NCBI GenBank assembly: GCA_037176845.1
Contig: JAYKXP010000035.1
Location: 434,001-498,000, forward strand
Direction of reading: 5' to 3'
DNA from: Paramarasmius palmivorus
Lineage: Eukaryota > Basidiomycota > Agaricomycetes > Agaricales > Marasmiaceae
Length of the DNA stretch: 64,000 bases
Each line of letters begins with the position of its first letter. The first letter of the stretch is position 1. The notes below the pieces were generated by a model. It saw only the letters and a program-made list of their open reading frames with translations. It was not told the origin of the DNA and ran no database searches. Shown one piece after another: positions 11,906 to 24,591 of this stretch. A program made the position numbers and the translations under genes.

Positions 11906-13405
11906 CTAGCACCTGTCCCAAGCGCCTTCCTTGCACGAACAAACCATTACCTGTAGCCCCTCTTCATTGAGGGTCTCCAACAACGGTGGCAACGACCGTG
12001 TTCTCCGTTCATCACTGACAAAAGGTTTCCAATGTGCGATATAAAGACGCTGGATATGGGATTCCACTGGGAAATTCGACCACCGCCACCTCACGAGTTC
12101 AGTCAAAGCCATCAGGTCAATGGCGGATAAATCTGAAGGCTCTGGTAGACAGAACTCGAGGGTGGTGAGATCTCGAAGTAAAATGTGTGCCTTCTCCTTG
12201 GTATTAAGGAGTGCGAGTGCGGAATTGTGTATCGGCATTGGAACCTGCATCACCCATAAACGAAGATAAGTGATCGTTGGTGCGCTGGCAAGGAGCTCGG
12301 AAAGGTTCTCCCTATTAACCACAGAACCCGAGAGCTCTAGCGTCTTGAGTTGGCAGTCCGAGGACTGGAGAAGGTACGACAAATCCACAAACACCGAATC
12401 GAATGTGTAATGTTTTCCACCAAGAATGGACAACCGCTTCAGTGCAGGTAATCGGAGATTGCGGAGCAAGCCTGATATACCACTACTATACGAATGCCAT
12501 TTGGTGGACAGTTGCGTGAGTTGTCGGAGGATCAAGGGGGTTCCCAGGGATAGGTCATTGAGTAAATCGTACTGTATAACCAGGCAACATCGCTCTAAAT
12601 TTTGGGAGTGACGCAAAACACTGACGTGGTGCGTGAAGGGAAGGTGACCAAAACCCTGGTATTCTGTTAGACGGCCCCACGGTAGAGTACCAATTATATA
12701 ATCGCTGTTGTTGATGACCGAACATAATTTTGGTGCATTATCGAAAACATAGTAAATGCCAATGTCGAATAGGTACCCACTTTCCTCTGATACCAAGACA
12801 ATCCTTTCAAGGCATTCATATCGATCCCGACGTGAAGGTAATAGGATCATCCTCCATAAAGACGAAGATGGGCTGACCATTGATAGGGCAAGCGTACGCC
12901 AACGACTGGATTCTGAAAACAACATATCGATGAAAGGTGGATTAGTGCGACTCTCCCAACCAGCGAATGATACTTGTAAGGGGAAAGTTCCACAACGGGA
13001 TATCCAGGTTGACATGATGTCTATAGCGAATGGTCGTTGACAAGGGCGAACCTGGAAGCTTTGCCAGAGGGCGTACGATGAAAGAACTATCGATCTCCAA
13101 CTACTGCATACTCTGCCTACATGCTCCAATCAGACCAAATGGACTGTAGATAGTTGTCAGAGAGACTCACCGAGAAGCCAGGGCCCATCGTTGAGTGCAA
13201 ACACGTCTGGCCAACCTGGACAGAAACCGGCTGCATAGGACGACTCGTATATATCCCAAACCTCGAGATTATCGTAGGTTTCGTTGGCCTCTCGGAGGAT
13301 GAATAACTGGAATATATGTTCGAGGATCTCGTTGGGTAGTCGATACAATGGGGAAAGTGTAGTGTAATGGGGATGCGGCATAGGAGTGTGATCAGTGGTC
13401 GACAT
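11906..13405 (-). CDS. F-box / LRR-like protein, copy 2 (intact)
   Basis: Exon 1 (13171-13405) starts MSTTDHTPMPH and carries the F-box core YRLPNEILEHIFQLFI. After a 54-base intron (13117-13170), exon 2 reads RVCSSWRSIVLSSYALWQSF and then LRR-like segments (LKRLSILGGKHYTFD, CQLKTLELSGSVVN, ITYLRLWVMQVPMP, LTTLEFCLPEPSD). About 430 residues. It is a clear tandem paralogue of the gene at 9918-11501: same strand, same intron position, and long shared stretches such as WSRLTEYQGFG versus WGRLTEYQGFG. It is predicted to be an SCF substrate adaptor. No lesion seen. Confidence 0.85.
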
Positions 13406-13977
13406 CTGGTCTCTGAACGGTCTTGGCTGTTGAAGAGATGCGCACGAGCCAGGCCACGGTCCGGTACCAACTGAATTAGAATTTTCTCACGTCACCCTGC
13501 GTCTTACCCTCCAATCACTCCTCGCTGGATGCTTTGCAATGCTGCAAAACCACAAAAGAATTCATTGTCAACGCAGCATAGCCTGTTGGCTTTAGCCTTC
13601 ATCGAAGCTTCATCTCTCGAGTACCAAGGCGGCACTACCCGACTACCACAGCGCCCTAGAAAAGCCAAGATGGTCATCAGCCGAATGCTCTCGTTGTCAG
13701 TACAAGCTCGATGTATCGCAACATCCGACGACTTTTCAAACTTTCATCCTGGCTCGTGCCCAAACAATTGTACTTGTTGTTCATTGAAATTCGGTTCTCC
13801 GTCCTTCATAATGACACGAACTAGAAGAGTCCTCTGGCGAAAGGATATTGCCAAGGCTTGATTAATATCATGACATTGATAGGAAGGAACCGTGGCATAA
13901 AATATCTCAGCTCAGTACCCAGTTGGTATCCTCTTTGACTTGACAAGGCCATCATCGTTGTTCCTAGCTTGTTGGTC
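13406..13977. other. intergenic, divergent promoters
   Basis: It lies between the minus-strand F-box gene and the plus-strand GH76 gene. No supported gene. Confidence 0.4.
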
Positions 13978-16030
13978 ATGCTTACCAGCGCTGCCATCGT
14001 TTTCGTCAGCATCATCCTCTCTTTTACCACCGCGCAGACAATCCCTCTAACATGGCAGGTAAGCCCTGGCTGTATCCTAAATATCGGGTGGTAAACTCAT
14101 CCTTGCCTATAGAAGCAGGATATAACAGTCTCTCGCGCCGACATCGTTCAAAGAGTAGAAGCTGCCATTGCACAATACTGGAATACGCTACCACCCCCTG
14201 CAAACATCAAGCAATGTAAGGACATACTCACCTTTCGACGTTAAGTTTACTAACGTAGCCCAGCGAATGACTTGGCCTCACTCGCACAAATTTGTATCCA
14301 AATGTCCGATTACGACGCCCTCACGGGTCAGAGCAAGTATAAGCAGGCCCTTACTGGGTATATTTCGGCCGCGGAGCGAGTTAAACCACGATTTGTGTAT
14401 GACGTTACCAGGGTTGGGATGTGAGTCGTGCGCTTCATTCTGGTCAAGAGCGTGGTTTTGACACTTGGCTGGATATAGTGGATTTGGGTATGCTGCTGCG
14501 CGTGCTTACGAGACATACGGAGACGAGTTTTTCTTAGAGTCTGCGAAACTGGCATGGGAGTCGGGGAGGCGCTTGACGATCTCCAATGAGGATATTGGTG
14601 CAGGTGCCGTCGTGGCAAAGAATTTCACCCTACAAGTGTCATGTCGTGATGGTAGGTCAGTTTGGCTATTGAGATATTCGATTGACTTACGGTCGGTGAA
14701 GCATCCCTAGCTGGAGGAACATTCCGGGTGCGACCGTTTGTATACACGTCAGCGATGACTCTCTAAGATCTTCAAGTTGTAGGATAACAAGACTAATGAT
14801 GGCGTGGTAGACTCTTGGTCGACTGGGTGAGCGCTGTTCCTCTGTCCATCGGTGTTACGAAATCTGACATTCATATTTCAGAAACTTCCTCGCGCAAGTA
14901 TTCCTATGCATTGCTCGACCGTACCTAAATCTCGCTTCTTCTCCAGCCTATCGGCATACCTTTACGGGCTAACGCTCGACGAAACGTATTTGTCGGCTGC
15001 GAGAACCACTGCCAGCTTTCTACGAAATCAGATGTACCGATCCGAGAACAGATTGTTTGCGACTTCTCTATCCGCAAGGGAGCAGGACAATTGCAGAGTG
15101 ACTTCAAGAACCACCGGATATGAGAATGCCGTAGTCTTGCAGGGGATGTCTCTACTCAACAAAGCCACAAACTCGGCCGAGTATACCACAGTGTACGTAT
15201 ACTTTCCTCTGTGTACGGGTTGTAGTTTGCTGAGTTTCAAGTAAATAGCATCAATGACGTGGTTGTCGGAATAGCGTCAAACACAAACTGGCATAACAAC
15301 GCGGGAATCATGTCTGGTATGCGGCCTTCCGTTTGCCAGTTAATAGTCTAGAATTAATTCTCTTCTTCCTCAGGTACGGATGTCAGTGGTACATATATCC
15401 CAAGAGGGATGGTTCAAGTATACAATGCAACCACCGATGCAGCGTTGCGGAACTACATTTCAGCCTATATGTCTATTCAGGTAAATACAAAACAGCACCC
15501 TTCGATTCTTCAACTAACGGCACGGAATCCAGTATAACGCCGTCGTTGACAACGCCGCCGGAGATGGTAACATCTATGGACCATCATGGACCAATCGTGC
15601 CTCTTCCATCAAGTATGACGGGCGTGGTCAGTCAAAGGCAATATCAGCACTACTGGCTGCAATCGTTCCTTTCTCCCGAAACAGCGCTAGCACAGGCTTA
15701 CCCTCGCCGACCTCTACCCCGGCCTCGTCTGAATCCGTCGAAAACAAAAACACCGCACCAGTCGGTGCGATAGTCGGTGGAGTCATCGGTGGACTGGCAT
15801 TTCTCGGTATCCTGGTTGCACTTGGGTTGTGGTTCATCCGCCGTCGGAATCAGAAAGAGCCCGAACCTTCAATTACGAGCTATACATACAGCACTGTAGC
15901 TTCGGGGCCCACGTCGACGATGGGCACGTATCAAACAGACATTCATCCTCAACAAACGATCTCACAGAACCAGTACATGGAAACTCGAGGCGCTTGGGAT
16001 GCACCACCAAGCTACAGTCCAGGACGATGA
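13978..16030 (+). CDS. GH76 alpha-1,6-mannanase-like protein with C-terminal membrane anchor
   Basis: GH76 enzymes act on alpha-1,6-mannan; fungal Dcw1/Dfg5 members process cell-wall glycans. The signal peptide is MLTSAAIVFVSIILSFTTA. Recognisable segments follow over about ten exons: LAQICIQMSDYDALTGQSKY, GFGYAAARAYETYGDEFFLE, AKLAWESGRRLTIS, NDGVVDSWSTG, LSAYLYGLTLDETYLSAA, ASFLRNQMY, GTDVSGTYIPRGMVQVY and YNAVVDNAAGDGNIYGPSW. A Ser/Thr-rich linker, a helix (AIVGGVIGGLAFLGILVALG), LWFIRRR and a short cytosolic tail ending GAWDAPPSYSPGR complete it. The intron after DSWSTG probably runs 14828-14945. I could not place the adjacent Asp-Asp catalytic pair described for GH76 in the stretch before GYAAARAY, so activity is uncertain. 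Confidence 0.83.
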
Positions 16031-16181
16031 AGGGTGCAACGTGTTCTGCTGAATGGACATTTATATCACAGGAATGACTCAGTTCGAAGAACGCAGATGG
16101 CTAGCTGAGCGAAAGTGCAAAACACGAAGCAGTTGGAACATGCTTGTTAACATACATCTCTATTGGTATCACATGCAAGAA

Positions 16182-17021
16182 TCAATAGCCATACACATAC
16201 AGATCGATACATGCGGCAAGGGAAGGTGGTATAGTACACGATAGCTCATCAACCAAACGACGCAAGCCAGTCGTCTCATTGTCAATAACATCGACGTCTG
16301 CTGAAAAGGTAGACAGATCGCGTGCCAGAGTGCGAAATATTTCAGAGACCTGATGAGATGGGGAGGGCAAAGCGGACTCGGGAGTAGGAAAGTGAGGTAT
16401 CGGGTCCTCGTCTCCGGATGATGAAAATCGAGAAGATAATGAAGGAGAGGTGGTGGTGGACGTCAAGTCGATGGGATGAGGCTCATATGTGCAGCCCCCG
16501 GCTCCGGCACAACAGTGCATGCGCAATGGCCCGCACTCATGCTTGCACGATGTGTTGCGCTCTCCACTAGTGCACAGACCGGAGCAGGGTAGAGTAGCAG
16601 AAGGCTTGCTCGATACCATGCTCAGCATTGGCTGAGACGGCGCATGGGGGAATGCTGGCGAAGGGGTATATGCTAAGGTCGGTATATCGCTGGGCCTCGG
16701 AGCGACGGGCGGCTTCCACCCGCGAGACATTGCGGCATCTGCATCGGCGGCAGGAAACGAATGGAAAAAACGACATCCCATGCTATTGAAACACTGATAC
16801 AGGCAATCGATCAGTTCGCAACCTACAGTATAAACGCGTCGCGTACCGAAAGGGCATAACGTCCAGCGTGTTGCCTCCCCTTGCACAACCTCACCGCAAC
16901 AAGGGATCTGCATGTCGGGCACGTATTCTCCTGGTCGATGGCATACATGACTGACGGGCAGAGGGCGATGCGATGATGAGGGAAAGAAGGAAAGAAGGAA
17001 GGAAAGAAAGGTTTGGCGCAC
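16182..17021 (-). CDS. cysteine-rich protein of unknown function, single exon
   Basis: This is an open frame of 279 residues without introns, unusual among its neighbours. The N-terminal half is Cys-rich (MQIPCCGEVV, WTLCPFG, VGCELIDCLYQCFNSMGCRFF), a Pro/Ser-rich linker follows, and a second Cys cluster reads CSGLCTSG...CKHECGPLRMHCCAGAGGCTYEP. The C-terminus looks helical (SEIFRTLARDLSTFSADVDVIDN). I do not recognise a family. A TATATATAAG box on the minus strand at about 17038-17050 lies only about 20 bases above this ATG, so the real start may be Met37 (16911-16913, MQIPCCG). The weak N-terminal hydrophobic stretch is not a convincing signal peptide. Confidence 0.6.
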   Translation of the reverse strand: MRQTFLSFLLSFFPSSSHRPLPVSHVCHRPGEYVPDMQIPCCGEVVQGEATRWTLCPFGTRRVYTVGCELIDCLYQCFNSMGCRFFHSFPAADADAAMSRGWKPPVAPRPSDIPTLAYTPSPAFPHAPSQPMLSMVSSKPSATLPCSGLCTSGERNTSCKHECGPLRMHCCAGAGGCTYEPHPIDLTSTTTSPSLSSRFSSSGDEDPIPHFPTPESALPSPSHQVSEIFRTLARDLSTFSADVDVIDNETTGLRRLVDELSCTIPPSLAACIDLYVYGY

Positions 17022-17363
17022 CGTAAACCTGGCAGGGCTTATATATATTTCTCAATGAGCGGGATATGAGAGGTGATCGGTGATCGATGACACATGCTTG
17101 ACGTCGGCGTTCTTAAGAGGTACCGCAAGATAGGACAAAGTCGCCGTCGACGTCGACGGTGTTATGTCCCGGGCGCTTAAGCGCGTATTTCAGGCACATC
17201 GTCATTTGTACCCTCGCAATCGAGTATAAATGGTTCAAAGCTTTCTCAAGTTCTAATCAACTGGTTATCTCCAAGTGACCGTACAGTTTCGAAAGCAACC
17301 AAACAGCAACTATATATACACATTAACTATACAACTACCTAGCTAAGATCGCAACAAAACCAT
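17022..17363. other. intergenic with TATA-like box for the cysteine-rich gene
   Basis: The minus-strand TATATATAAG near 17038-17050 is the only evident signal. The rest is the 3' flank of the M16 peptidase gene. No supported gene. Confidence 0.4.
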
Positions 17364-20300
17364 CTACCACTCTGTATTAATCAAACTATCCTGCCAAATC
17401 ACCGCCGGTGGATAATTCTCCGACTTTTGCAGTGACTTTCTAAACGCAACCGGATCCTCGATGTATGTCGCCCCTTCTACCGGAGCGTCTTTACCTTCTC
17501 CGTCCAGCGGATACTTGTCTACCAGCCCCGGGATGGCTTCCAACAACGGAGCTGTAACGTCTTGTTTGCCAACAGTGTTGAATACGTCCGCCCAGTACGT
17601 CTTGAAATCGTCTGTAGTGGGGTTCTCATCTAGGGGTGTCTTCTCGGAAAGTACGGAGTCAAGGCTGAGATTCGCATCCTGAACCAGCTTCCCAAACGCC
17701 TCCGAGGCAGCAGCGCTGACTCTCTTCGTGGGGGCCTTCTTGGCGTGCATATGCACCGAAAGCTTCGCTCGTGTCTTTGACGAAGGATGCACATACTCCA
17801 TGAAACACTTGAACACTTCATCCTTCGTCACATCCTTCAACTGTCCCGCATCGTTTTCACCTGTCCCAAACCAAACCATCAGCTAACCAACCCAACCATT
17901 AACAAATTCAAAGGCACTCACGTCTATAGAAATCCCACGATCCACTCTTCACACACGAATAATAAACCGCCGCTTCCTCTCCCAAATTCTTATACTCCTC
18001 TCTCCACCTCTTCTCCAAACCCTCTTTCTGTTCCCCAAACTCCTCTTCCGACATCTCCTCAATCGTATTCTTCATGTACTCCAAAAACGCCTCAACCCTT
18101 TTCTCTAAGTATCCCGGCGTCTTCTCACTCTGCACGATAACCCTGATACCCTTCAATGTCGAACCGGGGAGTAACAATCCGCCGCAGGAAACGATGTATC
18201 CGAGTTGTTCTTTTGTGCGTAAGACGTTAAAGGCAGGTTCGGTCATGATTTGGGTGAGTAAAGCAGAGACGACGCGGAGGCGTTGGTTGTTCATTGGTCC
18301 GATGTGGGTGTAGTAGGTTATAGCGTTGTTGGTTTGGGCGGGGTTGCGCACATCAGTGGAGTAGACAAAGTTGCTGCCTGTTACGAGTTCCCGACGTGAG
18401 TTCAGCCAATGCCAATAAAAGTGAAACAAACATACCAGGTGGGAGAACAAGCGCGTATTCGTTCAAATCACTCGGTTGTAAACCGTCTTTGAGACTTCCT
18501 ACGTCCTTCTCCGCTAATTCGGCGATCTCGGCTGCTTGCTATCCCCATGAAGAAAGTCAGAAAATCCCATGTGTTGAAGCACAGAAAACACCCACATCCT
18601 GCGTCATATTCCCAATAACCAATATATCCATATGCACCTGCGAGAGGATATAAAACCCATGTTGTTCCACTTCCTCGGGCGTTATACCTGTCCACACCCC
18701 GTCAGCACACCCAAAACCCCAAAAAGAAAAGAAAAGTAGGGAACGCACCATCCAACTCCCCAAGCAACTCCTCAATCCTCCACGCCTTTTCCGACATCAA
18801 CCAACTCGTATAATAAGTCGCTAATTGATAACTCTGATTCATAAAAAAGTTTTCCCAGTTCTTCTTATTCTGCTCCTTCACCACCGCCAACCTCTCAGGT
18901 TTGACTTTGAGTGTTTTGACGCGCTCGAGCACGGTGGAAACGAGGTTGGTGAGCTTGTCGTTATACCCCTGGAGAGCGACGTAGAGACCTTTGGGATGAG
19001 AGGTACAGGTGTAGGAGAGCCCAGCGAGGTCGGCGTCGTAGGAGAATTCGACGAGGGAGTCGGTTATTAGGTCTGTGAAGAGGCTGTATTGGAGTGAGTC
19101 AGTCAGTAAAGAGTAGGCTTGGAAAGATGGGTGAGTGCCTACCGGGTAAGGACTGTTGAACGAGGCGATGGGTCTGCGAATCGGCTAGACGAGGTGTATC
19201 ATCAGCAAAGAGTTCAAAAACGTGAATAAGCGGGTATGCTCACCTTCGGATGTCAATGATAACGTGCGCTTTAGGAACCCAAAACCTATCGTCCTTCTTG
19301 TGCCACACTCTGCAGAGTGAGGTGTCCCAGATGAGGTGCGGGCGACGTGTAGGCTACAACCCCCAACCAATGTCAGCGCACGCATACACCACATACTCAC
19401 ACATACTCACAGTCTCGACATCCTTCTTATCCACTTCCAAATTCTGTGGTATAAACTGATTCGGGCCAGGAAGGAACATCTCTTGGATCGGCGTGTTGTC
19501 TTCACACTACCCCAAACCACCGTTAGCGCCCATCTCCCCCAAACAACACAAAAAACTTACAGCCTTAACAAACTCCTCCGGAAACCTCTCAACACGATAC
19601 TTCGTCCCATACCACGGCTCTTCCTCCCAACTCCCCGCAGCACTCCCAAAAGCGCGCACTTTAGCCAACTCCTCGGCTTTACCCATCAACACCGCACGTG
19701 CATTCTCGACTCTAAACGCTCGAAGGTACTCTTTCACCTTTTCCTCACCGCCTACACCGCCATCTTCACTCCAGTTCCACGTAACGCTTGGCGCCTGAAG
19801 AAGCAGTTCCCTAGGGTACGGCTTCGCCATATTCTCCGCAACACGCGTCGCGTAGTCGTCTGGTTTACGTTTTTCGATGAACCGGAAACGGGTAGAAGAG
19901 ATGTTAGCGATTTCTTCTTGGTGGTATGCGTCGAAAGAGGTCTGGGAGCGCAGGAGGCTGAGGTATTTGAATGTGGCGAGGATTACTGCTTGATAGTTTT
20001 CTGTGGGAGTACATTAGCATAGCGCAGGAAGGGGAGAGGAAGAGGAAGAGACGTACGGAACCCTTGTTGTGTAAGCTCGATAGTAATACGAAACATATCG
20101 AATCCTCTTCCAAGAGGTTGAGGACCGCTGCTTAGACCTGAAGCGAGGCGTTTCTCTTTCAAGAACGATAAAAGGGAACCAGGTCCTTCGTGTCCGACGA
20201 GATGAGCAATGAAGTTTGCCGGTTTATACCTCCAATTCCCCGCTTGCGGCTCAAGCGGAAACGAAATCTCCATCATATGCAAATTCATAATCGTCTGCAC

Positions 20301-21495
20301 CTGTACCACCGTTCCCTTCTCCTTCTCACCGAACGGATGATCATTAACCGTCGGTAGGGGGTCCAAACCGCGATTTGGGATCGGTGAGAAGAGTTTAGAG
20401 ACCATCGTGGATAAGGAATCGAGGGAGTCTTTGCCTAGGACGCAGAGATGCATACGGCTTGCACAGTATTCGTTTGACCACCATTCGACGAGACGACGAC
20501 GGGTTTCGCGGCCGACAGCGCCACCGTCTGCTTCGTTCTCGCTGGAGGTAGATATATCGGATGGTGTGGGGGATGCCATTCGAGAAGGTATAGGTGAAGG
20601 TGGGATTTGTAGTGTTTTGTTGTCAGCGTCTGGGATACCATTCGTAGGTAGTTTTCCTTTTGTCTTCAACTCCTTCGCATGTTGACTCAACGACTCGCGA
20701 TTCCCACTACCGAATTTGTTCCACGGATGGCCAGGCTTCGTCAAATGCTTGTTCAACTGAAAAACTCTCCATAAATCTGCTTGGTGGTTCTTCCTATGCT
20801 CGGAGTCTACGGCGTTTAATTCACGGGACGTGCAGGATGGGCTGAAGAGTGGACAGTGGAAGAACGCGGCGAAACGTTCGAGAGCGCCTGAGAGGTGGGA
20901 GGTGGAGACGTTGAAGTAGTAGTTGGTGTTTGAGACGGAGGTGAAGGCGTTGGAATGGCCGTTGTTTTTGGAGAGGTATTCAGAGTATTCGTTTTCTTTG
21001 GGAAAGTTTTCTGTGCCCTGTGCAATCATTTGGGTTAGCGTTTGGGTTGTACTTGGAGAAGTGTAGCGCTAACCATGAATAACAAATGTTCACAAAAATG
21101 AGCCATTCCAGGCATATCGTCCTATACATTGTCATTAGATTTCTGGTTGGTACTAGAGGTATGTGGCCACTCACTGGATCAGATAAATGCCCAACAGCTA
21201 CATCCAAACTAGCAGCAGCCTTGTCTGCTTTCGCATCATGCACCAGAGTCGCTTCGAGCCCATTCTCCAACTTTATAATCCTATATTCTCTATCATCTTG
21301 CTGCGACTTTTCGATTGGCTTTACAAAGACCGAGTAGGGTGGTATACCGTTGCCGGGGTCTACGCGTTTCCAGAGAGTTGAGTCTATAGCCATTGTAGCG
21401 TTATGTCGTCGGTGAGTGTTAGAGATGGGACGAAGGATGGGCGCAGTGAGAAAATGCCTCAGCCTGCCCAACATGCGTTTTATGAGCAAACACAA
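17364..21495 (-). CDS. STE23: insulin-degrading-enzyme-like M16 metallopeptidase (STE23/IDE type)
   Basis: This is a full-length zinc metallopeptidase of the insulysin family; fungal relatives cut small peptides, and yeast Ste23 trims a-factor. The zinc site HxxEH is MAHFCEHLLFM, and the distal Glu lies in ELNAVDSEHRKN. Other landmarks: GTENFPKENEYSEYLSKNNG, SNTNYYFNVSTSHLSGALER, FAAFFHCPLFSP, WNKFGSGN, YKPANFIAHLVGHEGPGSLL, HIGPMNNQRLRVVSALL and the typical RTKEQLGYIVSCGG. At least ten short introns. Start choice: 21495 or 21474 adds a basic mitochondrial-like presequence (LGRLRHFLTAPILRPISN), while 21393 (MAIDSTLWKRV) gives a cytosolic form. The last exon ends at 17364 in SLINTEW. No break seen. 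Confidence 0.92.
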
Positions 21496-21949
21496 TCGCT
21501 ATTGTTCGCAAGTGGTTTCTAAAAATGGTAATTCTCACGCAACCTGCGCGGTCAGAAGCACGAGTACCAAGCCAGTCAACCTTATTGAAAGAGGATATAT
21601 ATCATGCTAACGTTCATTCGACTGGAAAACGACTACTAGTAGTACGCTGCCACGTCTTGCGCGATAACAACCTTCCGAGTTTGAGGCGAAGATGGAGGAC
21701 TTTACCACATCACGAGTCGGTTAGCGCTTGCACTCGTATTCATTTCGGAACGTCAACAAGTAGGCCACATACAAGACGTTCATTTCGGTTGCTACACTCT
21801 TCGTCTCCGTCTGGTACTAGGGGCTGCTTACGCTCTTTCGTACCATAGTTAAATGAATCAAACGGGAATAGCTTTAGCTAGCGTATTGGTAGCAGTACTT
21901 AGCTAGACGAAGAAGACACGAGCATCAACACCAGGGGAGCACGAAGGTT
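21496..21949. other. boundary between gene-dense region and repeat array
   Basis: Promoter side of the M16 peptidase gene. No supported gene. Confidence 0.4.
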
Positions 21950-22420
21950 GTGGTACTCATGCGATAATTGAACCCGGACTTGAAAGCTTGAACGTCGAAC
22001 CGCGCGTGTATCTGTATCTTGTATATACGATTGGAGGCTTGCTCCATTCTTGGTAATATTGAACAAAAAGGGAGCCTGGTCGATAGTTTGGACAGTGTAG
22101 GAAACTACGAATATCGTGGACAGAAGGAATAGGATTGCCGTTATTCCTGGGTAGCGGCAGACTTTCTCGAGCTGGGATTGGATCCTTTCAGGTTTTGCGG
22201 AGTTCAGTGTCGTGTAGAGGTACATTCCGAAGAAGATGCCTTGGCGAAGGGATGTTGGCACGAACTATCGGAGCGTATCGTAGGATAAAGTGCATGGCCT
22301 AAGTGCAAAATGTCAGCCTGGGCGAATAACGACGAGTCACTTGAGGACCTACAGATAAAGTAGTTACCGGAGCAATGACGGGGCGAGGATTCGAGCAGTC
22401 TGCTCAGCGCTAGCCTGAGG
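21950..22420 (-). pseudogene. relic of minus-strand 7-TM gene, unit A
   Basis: The minus strand keeps coding-like exons of an orphan 7-TM family related to the forward genes of the array. Segments are GIFFGMYLYTTLNSAKPERI, then ITAILFLLSTIFVVSYTVQT and APFLFNITKNGASLQSYIQ. The N-terminal exon is damaged: TARILAP is followed by a deletion and a stop, compared with the unit near 40.6 kb, which reads LAPDLTIVASVTTLS. No downstream exons were found. This is probably the remnant of the left partner of a divergent gene pair. Confidence 0.6.
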
Positions 22421-24591
22421 AATCCCGGTTTGAGACGATCTGTATCGCATCCCAGTCATAAAACCGAATATCCCATCATGATACGAGACAGCCTGCTCCC
22501 ATGAACCGCGCGCTGCGTATTGCCATGTGGATTTTGAGTTAAGAGCCGGATCTAGTTTTGATATTGAATCATGGAAGACTTCGAAGGCGGGATTTGGGAG
22601 TAAACGACTGATTTGCGAATGCGAATGTTCACAGTAAGCATAGCTCGATATCATAAAAATTTTTGGCGAGAAGTGCGTGGAATGGGAGAAGGTTATGGAG
22701 GTCGAGATCTTCGGACGGTAATGACAATGAGGCAGAGACACTGCAACATGAGTTCGTGAGTGCTAGATAGGTGAAATACCAACCAAAATCGTACCTTCCG
22801 AACCATTTTGTCGAGTTTCCACGACAAAGACGACCACCAAGGCTCTCTGCTTGCCAGACATACTGCGCTTCGCAGCCATGGAATCATTCTACAATTGCTT
22901 CGAACGCCAATCTGTCCCTTCTTTCAGTCTTCATCATCGGGAAGAACACTTGGGAGTGGTGAAGATATCAAGGAATCATGATTTATTGAGAATCCGCGTT
23001 ACATTTGCAATTTTGGGTTACGAGTTCGTAATGTAATGTAGAACTCGTTCTTTATCAGTCCAGCGCCTTTCTCTTATTCGGCGTTATCCGAGTCATTTTG
23101 TCATATCAATTTCTCACGCCGCCGCTATGTTTTGTTCGTTGGTCAAGCTTTCAAAATTTCAAATTTCAATTTCTGTTCTTTGCAGCTCAGGACATTGTTA
23201 TTGACATGTTTTTCCTGTAAATACACATCCTGGGTAGTTGTGCTCTGCAAGCTCACGTCCCGCGTGGTGCAAGTTTTCCGCAAATATATCATCTTTCCCA
23301 GGCTGTTCGCCGCTGACGCTTGGCTTGCTGACCTTGTTTAACGTGTTCATCTCTGGGCCAACTCAGGAATATTTTTTTTTATTCCTCATGTCGCTATCAC
23401 GCTACTACACTCATTCCTCCTTCTCAACATACAACAGGCGGCGGTACCCTGCCCTTACCCTGTCTCACGAGTCACAATCAATCTTCATCCTCAGCCTAGC
23501 CCTTACCTCCGCCTCTTGGGCTCTATACAATGAAATATAATACTTCAATTTTACTGAGCATGTTGACGACGATACCTTGATCGGAACTCGTTCCCGTCGG
23601 CGAGAAACGCCGACCCACTCGAGCTAGTAGTATTTGATCAAGGTCGACCCCGTACGTATCTGAAGGTCGCAGTTGAGTCAAAAGGAACAACATTGAACAT
23701 GTTTCAAAACTTACCTGCTTACCATTCCTAATTGATTTTGTAGAGAAGTGTATATGTACCATGATTGGGCCCGCAGAGATGGTCGTCGACGCCGAGGAAA
23801 AAATGGCAAAATTGCCGGGAAATTGCCGGTTATGCGAAGTCCTGGTTGACCACCACCATCACGTCTCCTGCCTCGACATAGTATGGCCACCTCAGCAAGC
23901 CAAACTTGAAGGCCTCGAAATATCAGGCTCACGGTCCTAGCTTCGACCGTACACGCGTCCAGGTCTCAACTTCAAAGCGGAGGTTGTTCACCCAGCGCTG
24001 GAACTCAATCACCTCGTTGTCTCAAGGTCCTTGGGTTTGATTCGGCGCGACGAAACAGAAGACAATGAGGTGCTTTTGACTTTTTCAACAACTATCGGAT
24101 CGAACCGAGGGCTCACTGGCCTGTCGGAGTTCTATGCAAACAATATAGGCCTCGTGCAGCATGCGTGTATGGGGTTTGAGATTTGAAATGTGCTCGAGGT
24201 CATCTCATGTACAATTCATCGTCTCACTTGAGGCAGATCCAGTGTGCTGACTTTCTTCAATGGTACGGCCTTGGTTTCGGCTGTAGAATTCTGTACTTAT
24301 GCTCTATCCATCAGAGGCTGCTTCTAGTATACTTCTCAAGTCGGAGTTAGTATGCAGCACATGATATGCTATTACTCTCGCCGTGGTAAGACGTAGATGC
24401 TTTATCTGCCTATCATCTCATCTTCAAGTACTCATGATATCACTTCGTTGCTGTTTAGCGCTATATCGGTACTATGATCGCCCCGAGCCTCTTTTTACGA
24501 CCAAGTATGTCGAGTGCGATCAGTCACTGATTCGCAAAACTACAACGTCTGTTAAATAGCGGCACCAACCCAATAAGTGCCCATCTAATCC
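22421..24591. other. unit A intergenic region, repeated in later units
   Basis: About 2.2 kb without a supported gene. Much of it recurs at 27.0-28.6, 32.85-33.9, 36.2-38.77 (minus an insertion) and 40.7-42.5 kb. The last about 200 bases before the 7-TM ATG are the best conserved among copies (ATATCGGTACTATGATCG, TTTACGACCAAGTAT, GTTAAATAGCGGCACCAACC) and probably form the promoter and leader. Confidence 0.6.

Noticed and set aside
19336..20022. Plus-strand ORF of 228 codons
   Set aside because: Antisense to well-conserved exons of the M16 peptidase; composition is that of a shadow frame.
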